From assembly GCA_029289095.1 (NCBI GenBank), contig JARFUG010000033.1, positions 1-35,656 of the forward strand: a DNA stretch of 35,656 bases, read 5' to 3'. How positions within the stretch are numbered: the first letter of the stretch is position 1; each line of letters opens with the position of its first letter. Source of the stretch: Desulfuromonadales bacterium (GTDB lineage: Bacteria; Desulfobacterota; Desulfuromonadia; Desulfuromonadales; JACZKF01). Under the pieces are notes generated by a model. That model worked only from the letters and a program-made list of their open reading frames with translations, ran no database searches and was not told the DNA's origin. Of the stretch, positions 7,858 through 16,456 are shown piece after piece. The position numbers were made by a program, and so were the translations under genes.

Positions 7858-8820
7858 ATGAAGTGTCCAAAGTGCGACGCGGCCCTCACGGCGCGGGCAA
7901 AATTCTGTGACCAGTGCGGGCTGGACCTGACCAGGAACACCGAGTTCCTCCACCAGAAGGCCGTCGACTGCTATCACAGAGGCCTTATCGATGATGCGCT
8001 CAAACTGTGGGACGAGGCCATCTCTCAGGACCATGCGTTCAGCAAAGGATTTTACTACAAGGGACTCGCCCTTTACGACCGGGGAGATCTCAGAGGGGCG
8101 ATCTCCTCGCTGCGCAAAGCTCTGGAAGGGGAGAAGGAGCCCTTCAGGGTCTATTTCAAGCTTGGAATGGCGCAGTACGGCCTGGGCGAACTCGCAGCAA
8201 GCATCGATAGCTTCGAACAGGCGCTCAGACTCAACCCGGGAAGCGCCGAGACCCATTATCGGTTGGGGCTGTGTCACCTGCGCACCTCCGACCTCGACCA
8301 GGCGGAAGAAAAACTCCTGGGAGCTATCAAGCTCAATCCCCAGTACACAAGGGCGCTCTACATCCTGGGGATGGTCTACTCCCAAATGGGAGACAACGCC
8401 CGGGCAATAGACCAGTTCCGCAAGGTCGAGCAGATCAGCCCTTCCTACACCGCGGCGCGCTTCGAACTCGGAATGGCTCTGTTTCGACAGGGCGATCTCG
8501 TCGAAGCCGCCGAGCAGTTCCGCAAGACCCTGGAGTGCAGCGCCCGATTCGCTCCGGCCCACTATATGCTGGGTGAATCACTTCGCAAGGGGGGAGAGTT
8601 CGGGGATGCGATCAGCGCCTACAACGAAGTGCTGAAGATCAATCCCAAGGACGCTGACGTCTATTTTCATCTGGCCGAGTGCAATCTTCAGCTCGACTTC
8701 ATGGATGCCGCCAGGGAGGCGATCTCCAGGGCGCTTGAAATCAACCCTCATCATCGTGACGCCGGGTACCTCCTGACGCAGATCGACAAGATGAGAACTC
8801 CACACAAACCGGGATTCTGA
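7858..8820 (+). CDS. Zinc-ribbon plus TPR-repeat protein inserted between nuoG and nuoH
   Basis: Protein of 320 residues with no signal peptide or membrane segment. C3, C6, C17 and C20 (CPKC and CDQC) form an N-terminal zinc ribbon. From about residue 30 to the end there are roughly eight tetratricopeptide repeats with the usual pattern of G/A and Y/F plus closing N-P (for example ALRLNPGSAETHYRLGLCH and ALEINPHHRDAGYLL). TPR arrays bind other proteins, so a scaffold or chaperone role is likely. CAGGAG at 7847-7852 supports the ATG at 7858. It lies 21 bases after nuoG and 45 before nuoH, on the same strand, so it is almost certainly co-transcribed with complex I. A role in assembling the complex is inference from position; an unrelated hitchhiker is possible. 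Confidence 0.9.
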   Translation: MKCPKCDAALTARAKFCDQCGLDLTRNTEFLHQKAVDCYHRGLIDDALKLWDEAISQDHAFSKGFYYKGLALYDRGDLRGAISSLRKALEGEKEPFRVYFKLGMAQYGLGELAASIDSFEQALRLNPGSAETHYRLGLCHLRTSDLDQAEEKLLGAIKLNPQYTRALYILGMVYSQMGDNARAIDQFRKVEQISPSYTAARFELGMALFRQGDLVEAAEQFRKTLECSARFAPAHYMLGESLRKGGEFGDAISAYNEVLKINPKDADVYFHLAECNLQLDFMDAAREAISRALEINPHHRDAGYLLTQIDKMRTPHKPGF

Positions 8821-8865
8821 CCTTTACGGATTGTCATTTAAACGCACACGAGGAAGAGGATTGTC

Positions 8866-9906
8866 ATGACCCCTGAACTGTTGAGCCTCTCGAACAACCT
8901 CCCATTGTTCCTGGGAACCATGATGGTGAAGATACTGGCCGTTTTCGTGGTGGTAATTCTGATCGTCGCCTACGCCACCTGGGTGGAGCGCAAGGTGATC
9001 GGCCACATGCAGGTCCGCCTCGGCCCCATGGAGACCGGATGGCACGGTCTGCTGCAGCCTATCGCCGACGGTCTGAAGCTCTTCTTCAAGGAGGACATCA
9101 TCCCGGCCCAGGCCAGCAAGGTCACCTTCATTCTCGCCCCCATGATGATTCTGGTTCCGGCGTTCATCACTTTCGCCGTCATCCCCTTCGGGCCTGACGT
9201 CACCATCGGAGGATACGTCGTCCATCAGCAGATCGCCGACCTGAACGTTGGAATCCTCTATATCCTCGCCATGGCAGGTCTCGGGGTCTACGGCATCGTG
9301 CTGGCGGGGTGGTCATCCAACAGCAAGTATTCGCTTCTGGGCGGCATTCGTTCCTCGGCGCAGATGATCTCCTATGAACTCGCCGCCGGCCTCTCCATCG
9401 TCGCGGTTTTCATGCTGGCCGAGACGCTGAGCCTGCGGGGGATCGTCCATGCCCAGATGACCTCCTTCCCCCTGATCCCCTTTCTGCCGAACTGGTACAT
9501 CTTTTCCCAGCCCTTGGCTTTCGGTCTCTTCGTGATCTGCGGCCTGGCTGAAATCAACCGCACCCCCTTCGACCTCCCCGAGGCCGAAACGGAACTCGTA
9601 TCGGGCTTCTGCACCGAATACTCTTCGATGAAGTACGCCCTCTTCTTCATGGCCGAATACGCCAATATGGTGGTTATCTCCGCCATCGCAGCCACCCTCT
9701 TCCTGGGCGGATGGCACGGACCCTTCCCGGGTGCGATCAACCTGTTGCTCAAGATCTTTGCCTTCATGTTTTTCTTCATCTGGTTGCGCGCTACTTTTCC
9801 CCGCGTCCGCTATGACCAGCTGATGTATCTGGGTTGGAAGATTTTCCTTCCTCTGGCGCTGGTCAACATCGTGATCACCGGCATCGTAGTACTTATCCTT
9901 TTGTAA
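8866..9906 (+). CDS. nuoH: NADH-quinone oxidoreductase subunit H
   Basis: Membrane subunit next to the quinone cavity that links the peripheral arm to the proton-pumping subunits. The 346-residue protein has about eight transmembrane helices. Hallmarks include the first loop motif WVERKVIGHMQVRLGPM, LQPIADGLKLFFKED, ERTPFDLPEAE-type INRTPFDLPEAETELV and EYSSMKYALFFMAEY, which carries acidic residues of the proposed proton entry. GAGGAAGAGG precedes the ATG. It is the first of the membrane-arm genes after the inserted TPR gene. Confidence 0.97.
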   Translation: MTPELLSLSNNLPLFLGTMMVKILAVFVVVILIVAYATWVERKVIGHMQVRLGPMETGWHGLLQPIADGLKLFFKEDIIPAQASKVTFILAPMMILVPAFITFAVIPFGPDVTIGGYVVHQQIADLNVGILYILAMAGLGVYGIVLAGWSSNSKYSLLGGIRSSAQMISYELAAGLSIVAVFMLAETLSLRGIVHAQMTSFPLIPFLPNWYIFSQPLAFGLFVICGLAEINRTPFDLPEAETELVSGFCTEYSSMKYALFFMAEYANMVVISAIAATLFLGGWHGPFPGAINLLLKIFAFMFFFIWLRATFPRVRYDQLMYLGWKIFLPLALVNIVITGIVVLILL

Positions 9907-9925
9907 CCCAACCGAGAGGAATGCC

Positions 9926-10321
9926 ATGTTCAAGGAATTCATCAAAGGTCTGAGCATCACCTTCAAGCATATGCTCCCGGGGAACAGCGTCACCGTGCAG
10001 TACCCCCACAGCAAGCTGACGCCCTCCAACCGCTTCCGCGGACTGCACCGGCTGGTTCCGGCGCACGATCGTGAGAAGTGCGTCGCATGCTACCTGTGTC
10101 CCACTGTCTGCCCGGCCAAGTGCATCACCGTCGAATCGGCCGAAAACGAGAAGGGCGAGAAGTACCCCAGGGTCTACAAGATCGACATGCTGCGCTGCAT
10201 CTTCTGCGGCTACTGTGTGGAGGCTTGCCCGGTGGAGGCGCTGGAGATGACCGATTCGTACGAACTGGCCAATTACCGGCGGGAAGACTTCATCTTCAAT
10301 AAAGAGCGGCTGCTCAAGTAA
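9926..10321 (+). CDS. nuoI: NADH-quinone oxidoreductase subunit I
   Basis: Ferredoxin-like 23-kDa-type subunit carrying clusters N6a and N6b, which pass electrons from NuoG to NuoB. The 131-residue protein is near the short end of the family. Two complete CxxCxxCxxxCP sets are visible: C52/C55/C58/C62 with C66, and C91/C94/C97/C101. GAGAGGAA just upstream is the ribosome binding site. It lies 19 bases after nuoH and 21 before nuoJ, in the standard order. Confidence 0.97.
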   Translation: MFKEFIKGLSITFKHMLPGNSVTVQYPHSKLTPSNRFRGLHRLVPAHDREKCVACYLCPTVCPAKCITVESAENEKGEKYPRVYKIDMLRCIFCGYCVEACPVEALEMTDSYELANYRREDFIFNKERLLK

Positions 10322-10342
10322 TCCCTTTAGGAGCGTCGAAGC

Positions 10343-10846
10343 ATGGAACTCATTTTTTTCTATCTGGTCGCCCTGGTCGCCGTCACCTCCGGTTTTCTGG
10401 TCATAACCTGTCAGAACCCGGTCAACAGCGCCATTTCTCTTGTCATGACCTTCTTCTGCCTGGCCGTCTTCTACGTCATGCTCCATGCGCCCTTCATGGC
10501 AGCGGTTCAGATCCTGGTCTACGCCGGGGCCATCATGGTCCTGATCCTCTTCGTGATCATGCTGCTCAACCTCGGAGCAGAGTCCAAGAGGCGCTACGCC
10601 CATAACGTCGTCGGCGGGGCAGCCGCGGGCGTCGTGGTTCTTCTCATCGGCAGTTTCATCGTCCTGAGGGGACAGGTGACCGGTCTGGTCGGGGACATCA
10701 CTCCCCAGGTCATCGAGCAGGTCGGTCACACCGAACTGATTGGGCAGACACTCTTCACACGGTATCTTCTGCCTTTTGAAATCACCTCGATTCTGTTGCT
10801 GGTAGCCATTGTCGGAGCCATCGTCCTGGCCAAGAAGGAAGTCTGA
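10343..10846 (+). CDS. nuoJ: NADH-quinone oxidoreductase subunit J
   Basis: Membrane subunit of 167 residues with five hydrophobic helices, homologous to mitochondrial ND6. The conserved stretch with [10 protein letters not shown] in helix two and [21 protein letters not shown] in helix three (the helix containing the flexible bulge seen in structures) identifies the family. TTTAGGAGCG upstream is a good ribosome binding site. The stop is 22 bases before the start of nuoK. Confidence 0.96.
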   Translation: MELIFFYLVALVAVTSGFLVITCQNPVNSAISLVMTFFCLAVFYVMLHAPFMAAVQILVYAGAIMVLILFVIMLLNLGAESKRRYAHNVVGGAAAGVVVLLIGSFIVLRGQVTGLVGDITPQVIEQVGHTELIGQTLFTRYLLPFEITSILLLVAIVGAIVLAKKEV

Positions 10847-10868
10847 AGATCCCTACAGGAGAAGGAAC

Positions 10869-11171
10869 ATGTTGACAGTCCATCATTATCTTGTGCTTGG
10901 TGCGATACTCTTCACCCTGGGGACCATCGGAGTCCTGACCCGGCGCAATGCGATCGTTATTTTCATGTGCATCGAACTGATGCTCAACTCGGTGAACCTC
11001 ACGTTTATCGCCCTCTCCCGACATCTGGGGAATCTGGACGGTCAGATATTCGTCTTCTTCGTCATGGCCGTTGCGGCGGCCGAGGCGGCCATCGGGCTCG
11101 CCTTGATGATCACCTTCTTCCGCAATAAAGAATCGGTGAATGTCGAAGACTTCAACTTGTTGAAATCGTAA
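10869..11171 (+). CDS. nuoK: NADH-quinone oxidoreductase subunit K
   Basis: Small membrane subunit of exactly 100 residues with three transmembrane helices, an antiporter-related half module homologous to ND4L. The intramembrane glutamates are visible in [12 protein letters not shown] and in the [10 protein letters not shown] segment. The ATG at 10869 is used because ACAGGAGAAGG lies directly upstream and the family begins this way. A frame opening earlier at 10809 runs inside nuoJ and is not needed. Confidence 0.96.
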   Translation: MLTVHHYLVLGAILFTLGTIGVLTRRNAIVIFMCIELMLNSVNLTFIALSRHLGNLDGQIFVFFVMAVAAAEAAIGLALMITFFRNKESVNVEDFNLLKS

Positions 11172-11215
11172 TAGAAGGAATCCGTTCAGGTTTATTCCGT
11201 CTAGAGGAGAGATAG

Positions 11216-13192
11216 ATGCACAGCTACGACTATCTATGGCTTATTCCGCTCTTTCCCCTTCTGGGAGCACTCATCAACGGGCTTCTGGGGAAGAAGATCA
11301 AGAACGAGACGGTGATCGGCGCCATCGGCACGCTGGCGATCGCTTCTTCCTTCGTGATCTCTGTCATCTACTTCTTCCGCCTGCTCGGTGATTCCCAGAA
11401 GGTCCATGAACAGGTCATCGCCTCCTGGATCTCGGTTGGGACGCTTCAGGTCGACTGGGGTTTTCTCTTCGACCCCCTCAGCGCCCTCATGCTCCTGGTC
11501 GTCACCGGGGTCGGCTCCCTGATTCACCTCTACTCCATCGGCTACATGCACGGGGAAGAGGGGTACTACAGATATTTTTCCTACCTGAACCTCTTCTGTT
11601 TCTCGATGCTGATGCTCGTCCTCGGCAACAACGCCCTGGTGATGTTCATCGGATGGGAAGGGGTCGGGCTCTGTTCCTACCTTCTTATCGGCTATTACTT
11701 CCATAAGAAGAGCGCCGGCGATGCGGCCAAGAAGGCCTTCGTGGTCAACCGTGTCGGGGACTTCGGTTTCCTTCTGGGACTCTTTCTCCTGTTCTGGACC
11801 CTCGGAAGCGCGCACGGCGTCTGGACCGTCAACTTCGTCGAGATCCAGGCCAACGCCCATCTTCTCGGTGCTGGCGGGGCCATCGTGACGGCGATCACAC
11901 TCCTCTTTTTCCTCGGCGCCACAGGCAAATCGGCTCAGATCCCGCTCTACACCTGGTTGCCCGACGCCATGGAAGGTCCCACCCCGGTTTCTGCACTGAT
12001 CCATGCCGCGACCATGGTCACCGCAGGCGTTTACATGATCGCCAGAATGAACGGCCTTTTCGCCATGGCGCCCGATACCATGATGGTCATCGCCATCGTC
12101 GGCGCAGCCACCGCCATCTTCGCCGCCAGCATCGGCCTGGCCCAGAACGACATCAAGCGCGTCCTGGCCTACTCCACGGTTTCGCAGCTCGGCTTTATGT
12201 TTCTTGCCGTCGGGGTCGGCGCCTTTACGGCCGGCGTTTTCCACCTGATGACTCACGCGTTCTTCAAGGCCTGCCTCTTTCTCGGCTCGGGCTCGGTCAT
12301 CCACGCCATGCATCATGCCCTGCACCATGCGCACGTTCACGACGATCCTCAGGACATGCGCAATATGGGGGGTCTGCGCAAGCACATGCCGATCACGCAT
12401 ATCACCTTTCTTGTCGCCACCTTGGCCATCGCAGGCGTTCCTCTCTTCTCCGGGTTCTTCTCCAAAGACGAGATCCTGCACTGGGCCATTGGGTCGACTC
12501 ACGGGCACTGGGGGCTGTGGCTTGTTGCCCTCTTCACTGCCGGCCTGACCGCCTTCTACATGTTCCGTCTCGTCTTCATGACCTTCTACGGACAGGAGCG
12601 CATGGTCGAGAAGGCGAAAAAGCACCTGCACGAATCACCGGCCGTCATCACCATTCCCCTCATCGTCCTGGCCGTCCTTTCGGTCTTCGGCGGTTACGTC
12701 GGGGTTCCGGAGCTGATGTGGGGCGCACATCGCCTCGAGCATTTCCTCGACCCGGTATTCGGTGCGACGATGGCGACCTACGGCATCGGTATGCTGCCGC
12801 ACTCCGCTGCCTTCGAGTGGGGGATGGTCGCCGCTGCCGTCATCGTAGCGACATCGGGTATTCTGCTGGCCGTCTTCATGTACCACATGCGCCCCGACCT
12901 CCCCGGAAAAGTCGTTGCATCCTTCCAGGGGGCCTACAGGACCATTCACAATAAATGGTATGTCGATGAGATCTACGACGCTCTCTTCGTCAATCCCACC
13001 AAGCGCCTCGGCACTTTTCTGTGGAAAGGGTTCGATGTCAAGGGAATCGACGGGATCGTCAACGGCCTCGGCAAACTGGTGCAGCTCTTCTCGGGGGCCC
13101 TTCGAATCACCCAGAGCGGCCTGGTGCATAATTACGCCCTCACCATGGTCCTCGGGATGGTGGTGATCGTCGCCTTCTACGTCTTCAGGTAA
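11216..13192 (+). CDS. nuoL: NADH-quinone oxidoreductase subunit L
   Basis: Largest membrane subunit, an antiporter-like proton-translocating unit at the distal end of the membrane arm, with a long lateral helix. The 658-residue length fits. Conserved stretches include FVGWEGVGLCSYLLIGYY-type FIGWEGVGLCSYLLIGYY with the key Glu, the KSAQIPLYTWLPDAMEGPTP loop, HAATMVTAGVY, and FSKDEI in the C-terminal half. GAGGAGAG upstream of the ATG is a strong ribosome binding site. A His-rich loop follows the FLGSG segment (HAMHHALHHAHVHDD), as in many homologues. Confidence 0.97.
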   Translation: MHSYDYLWLIPLFPLLGALINGLLGKKIKNETVIGAIGTLAIASSFVISVIYFFRLLGDSQKVHEQVIASWISVGTLQVDWGFLFDPLSALMLLVVTGVGSLIHLYSIGYMHGEEGYYRYFSYLNLFCFSMLMLVLGNNALVMFIGWEGVGLCSYLLIGYYFHKKSAGDAAKKAFVVNRVGDFGFLLGLFLLFWTLGSAHGVWTVNFVEIQANAHLLGAGGAIVTAITLLFFLGATGKSAQIPLYTWLPDAMEGPTPVSALIHAATMVTAGVYMIARMNGLFAMAPDTMMVIAIVGAATAIFAASIGLAQNDIKRVLAYSTVSQLGFMFLAVGVGAFTAGVFHLMTHAFFKACLFLGSGSVIHAMHHALHHAHVHDDPQDMRNMGGLRKHMPITHITFLVATLAIAGVPLFSGFFSKDEILHWAIGSTHGHWGLWLVALFTAGLTAFYMFRLVFMTFYGQERMVEKAKKHLHESPAVITIPLIVLAVLSVFGGYVGVPELMWGAHRLEHFLDPVFGATMATYGIGMLPHSAAFEWGMVAAAVIVATSGILLAVFMYHMRPDLPGKVVASFQGAYRTIHNKWYVDEIYDALFVNPTKRLGTFLWKGFDVKGIDGIVNGLGKLVQLFSGALRITQSGLVHNYALTMVLGMVVIVAFYVFR

Positions 13193-13235
13193 GAGTCCGT
13201 TTGATCTGCGACAGAGAATTAAGGAGCTATTTCCA

Positions 13236-14789
13236 ATGACCGACCATCTTCTCAGCCTGATGACCTTCTTCCCGATCCTCGGGATGGTGGCACTCCTTTT
13301 CCTGCCCAAGGAAAACGGAAACCTCATCAAGGGGTTCACCCTGGTGGTGACGATCATCGTCTTTTTCATCAGCCTCCCGTTGGCCTTCAACGACGTCTTC
13401 AAGACCTCGGCCGGGATGCATTACACCGAGTTCGTTCCCTGGATCAGCGTCGGTGAATTCTTCACGATGAACTATTCGGTCGGCGTCGATGGGATCAGCC
13501 TCTGGCTCATTCTTCTGACGACCTTCATCATGCCGATCGCGATCCTCTCCACCTGGCATGCCGTCGACAAGAACGTCAAGGGATTCATGGCCCTGGCGCT
13601 CCTGCTGGAAACTGCAATGCTCGGCGCCTTCATCTCCCTCGATCTCTTTCTCTTCTACATCTTCTGGGAGCTGATGCTGATTCCGATGTATTTCATGATC
13701 GGCATCTGGGGAGGAAAGAATCGCATCTACGCCGCCGTTAAGTTCTTTATCTTCACCGCTGTCGGCTCTCTGCTGATGCTGGTCGCCGTCATCTACGTCT
13801 ACTACTATGCGATCCAGTCCGGCATTGACATGAGCGGCTTCAGCATCACCCAGTTCTACCAGGTCGCCATCCCGGCTGAGATCCAGACCTGGCTCTTCCT
13901 GGCGTTCGCCTTCAGCTTCGCCATCAAGGTGCCGATGTTCCCGGTCCACACCTGGTTGCCCGATGCCCACACGGAGGCGCCGACCGCTGGTTCCGTCATT
14001 CTGGCGGCGATCCTCCTGAAGATGGGGACCTACGGCTTCCTGCGCTTCGCCATGCCGCTCTTCCCCGATGCGACCCATCAGTTCATCCCCTTCCTGGCGC
14101 TTCTCTCGGTCATCGGGATTATTTATGGGGCGCTGGTCGCCATGATGCAGGACGACATCAAGAAGCTCGTCGCCTATTCTTCGGTCTCGCATCTCGGCTT
14201 CGTCATGCTCGGGGTCTTCGCCCTCAACCTTCAAGGGCTCTCCGGCGGGATGATCCAGATGATCAACCACGGCATCACCACCGGCGCGCTCTTCCTTATC
14301 GTCGGATTCCTTTACGAACGACGCCATACCCGTGAGATCGCCCAGTTCGGAGGTCTCGCCAAGAGGATGCCGATTTTCGCCACGATCTTCCTGATCATGA
14401 CCTTCTCCTCCATCGGTCTGCCCGGAACCAACGGGTTTGTCGGTGAATTCCTGATCCTTATGGGCGCTTTCGAGAGCCAACTGCGTTGGTTCGCCGTCTT
14501 CGCAACCACCGGCGTCATTCTTGCCGCCGTCTACATGCTCTGGATGTACCAGCGTGTCATGTTCGGAGAGCTGAAGAATCCGGCGAACGAGAAGCTCAAG
14601 GATCTCTCCGGCAGGGAGATCGCCCTCATGGCGCCGTTGCTTCTGTTCGTCTTCTGGATCGGTCTTTACCCCAACCCGTTTTTCGAGAAGATGACCCCTG
14701 CTCTGGAACAGCTCCTGCAGCAGGTTAACGGTACCGAGATCGTAGCCATGGTCGAACCGGCGCAGATTCAGCTTCCTGAATTGAAATAA
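13236..14789 (+). CDS. nuoM: NADH-quinone oxidoreductase subunit M
   Basis: Second antiporter-like proton-pumping subunit, with about 14 transmembrane helices in 517 residues. Hallmarks are FYIFWELMLIPMYFMIGIWG with the essential Glu, KVPMFPVHTWLPDAHTEAPT, the Lys-containing DDIKKLVAYSSVSHLGFVML segment, and FSSIGLPGTNGFVGEF. It starts 43 bases after nuoL behind a TAAGGAG-type ribosome binding site and ends 36 bases before nuoN. Confidence 0.97.
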   Translation: MTDHLLSLMTFFPILGMVALLFLPKENGNLIKGFTLVVTIIVFFISLPLAFNDVFKTSAGMHYTEFVPWISVGEFFTMNYSVGVDGISLWLILLTTFIMPIAILSTWHAVDKNVKGFMALALLLETAMLGAFISLDLFLFYIFWELMLIPMYFMIGIWGGKNRIYAAVKFFIFTAVGSLLMLVAVIYVYYYAIQSGIDMSGFSITQFYQVAIPAEIQTWLFLAFAFSFAIKVPMFPVHTWLPDAHTEAPTAGSVILAAILLKMGTYGFLRFAMPLFPDATHQFIPFLALLSVIGIIYGALVAMMQDDIKKLVAYSSVSHLGFVMLGVFALNLQGLSGGMIQMINHGITTGALFLIVGFLYERRHTREIAQFGGLAKRMPIFATIFLIMTFSSIGLPGTNGFVGEFLILMGAFESQLRWFAVFATTGVILAAVYMLWMYQRVMFGELKNPANEKLKDLSGREIALMAPLLLFVFWIGLYPNPFFEKMTPALEQLLQQVNGTEIVAMVEPAQIQLPELK

Positions 14790-14825
14790 GTCTCAACGCA
14801 CTACCGCTTCCGGAGGAGCCCTTTC

Positions 14826-16286
14826 ATGGAAAATCTGGTACAAGAGGCTATTGCGAACGTCAATTTCGCGGCGATCATGCCATCGCTGGTATTGACACTG
14901 TTCGGAATGGCGATCCTGCTCGTCAGCGTATTTTTACCTCGCGGGTCGACCACCCCGGTCGCATGGCTCAGCGTCGTGGCCCTGGTCGTCACCGGCTTCG
15001 TCTCCCTCGGCGCCTGGAATAACCCCGAAGTCGGGTTTTACGGGCATGTGGCACTTGATAACTTCGCCACTTTCTTCAACATTATCTTCCTGGTGTCAGC
15101 CGCCCTGACGATCCTGATCTCAGACGACTACCTGAGGCGCGAGGGTTATCCGGTCGGCGAGTATTACCCGCTCATCCTCTTCGCGACGGCGGGCGCGATG
15201 TGGATGGCCTCAGGAACCGACCTGCTCACGATCTTCCTCGGTCTGGAGGTCCTCTCGGTATCGCTCTACGTCCTCGCCGGTTTCTTCAGAGGGCAGTTGC
15301 GTTCCAACGAGGCGGGTCTCAAGTACTTCCTTCTCGGCTGCTTCGCTACCGGTTTTCTGCTCTACGGCATCGCCCTGCTCTATGGTGTGACCGGCACGAC
15401 CAACATCGCCGATATCGGGATGTACTTCGCCCAGAACCCGGCCTACATCTCCAACATCATGACGCTCGGCGGGGTCGGCCTCCTGAGCATCGGATTTCTT
15501 TTCAAGATCGGGGTCGTTCCCTTCCACATGTGGACTCCCGACGTCTATCAGGGCGCCCCGACGCCGATCACCGCCTTTATGAGCGCCGGTCCCAAGGCCG
15601 CAGCCTTTGCCGGTTTTCTGCGGGTTCTCCTCCTCGCGCTCCCGGCTCTTCAGCCCGAGTGGTCGACCATGTTCTGGATCCTGGCAGTCCTCACCATGAT
15701 CGTGGGCAACGTGATTGCCATCAGCCAGACCGACATTAAGAGAATGCTCGCCTTCTCCTCCATCGCTCATGTCGGCTACGCGCTGGTCGGGCTCGTTGCA
15801 GCAAACGAAATTGGTATTTCCGGGATCCTCTTCTACCTTCTTGCTTATACCTTCATGAACATCGGCGCTTTCGCCGTTCTCGTACTGGCCGGCAAGAAGG
15901 GGGAGGACAACCTGACTCTGGACGGAATGGCCGGCTTCGGCTACAAGCGCCCCTTCCTCGCCGTGGCGATGTCCATCTTCCTCGTCTCTCTGATGGGGAT
16001 CCCCCCGACGGCCGGATTCGCCGGCAAGTTCTACATCTTTGCAGGTGCGGTGGAGGCCGGCTATATCTGGCTCGTCGTCATCGGCGTCTTGAACTCCGCC
16101 GTTTCGCTCTATTATTACCTTCGGGTCATGGTTTACATGTACTTCAGGGATCCTGCGGAAGATTTCGGATGGGTTAAAATGCCTGCGGCCGCAGTTGTTT
16201 CCATCGTGCTGTCTGTCGTCGGGGTCCTCTATCTCGGAGTGCTTCCCGGCGCCGTCATGGAGATCGCAAAGCTCGCAATTTTCTAA
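14826..16286 (+). CDS. nuoN: NADH-quinone oxidoreductase subunit N
   Basis: Third antiporter-like subunit and the last gene of the operon; 486 residues with about 14 helices. Visible hallmarks are FLGLEVLSVSLYVLAGF with the key Glu, FKIGVVPFHMWTPDVYQGAP, QTDIKRMLAFSSIAHVGYAL and GIPPTAGFAGKFYIF. CGGAGGAG just before the ATG is a strong ribosome binding site. Its stop is followed after 26 bases by a strong intrinsic terminator. Confidence 0.97.
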   Translation: MENLVQEAIANVNFAAIMPSLVLTLFGMAILLVSVFLPRGSTTPVAWLSVVALVVTGFVSLGAWNNPEVGFYGHVALDNFATFFNIIFLVSAALTILISDDYLRREGYPVGEYYPLILFATAGAMWMASGTDLLTIFLGLEVLSVSLYVLAGFFRGQLRSNEAGLKYFLLGCFATGFLLYGIALLYGVTGTTNIADIGMYFAQNPAYISNIMTLGGVGLLSIGFLFKIGVVPFHMWTPDVYQGAPTPITAFMSAGPKAAAFAGFLRVLLLALPALQPEWSTMFWILAVLTMIVGNVIAISQTDIKRMLAFSSIAHVGYALVGLVAANEIGISGILFYLLAYTFMNIGAFAVLVLAGKKGEDNLTLDGMAGFGYKRPFLAVAMSIFLVSLMGIPPTAGFAGKFYIFAGAVEAGYIWLVVIGVLNSAVSLYYYLRVMVYMYFRDPAEDFGWVKMPAAAVVSIVLSVVGVLYLGVLPGAVMEIAKLAIF

Positions 16287-16312
16287 AAATTTTCTCGCAG
16301 AGCAGTTTTAGC

Positions 16313-16344
16313 ACCCCGGCGCTCTTCGCGCCGGGGTTTTCTTT
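16313..16344 (+). terminator. Intrinsic terminator of the nuo operon
   Basis: ACCCCGGCGC at 16313-16322 pairs perfectly with GCGCCGGGGT at 16328-16337 across a five-base loop, giving a 10-bp GC-rich stem followed by TTTTCTTT. It stands 26 bases after the nuoN stop. Confidence 0.9.
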
Positions 16345-16357
16345 ATGGGAGGTGAGG

Positions 16358-16363
16358 TATAAT
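16358..16363 (+). promoter_or_regulatory. Candidate -10 box for the GH65 gene
   Basis: A perfect TATAAT stands 94 bases before the GH65 start and just after the nuo terminator. No good -35 is visible: the bases 17 upstream are GGTTTT, which lie in the terminator stem and T-run. If used, it would give the phosphorylase gene its own promoter nested against the terminator. Confidence 0.35.
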
Positions 16364-16456
16364 TTTTGCGGGAAACCAAGAAAACTGATATGTTGGAAAA
16401 GCGCCCCCGGATGTTTCAGGTGCTCTTCTGTCCAGCGATTTTCCTGCGAGTGAGAC

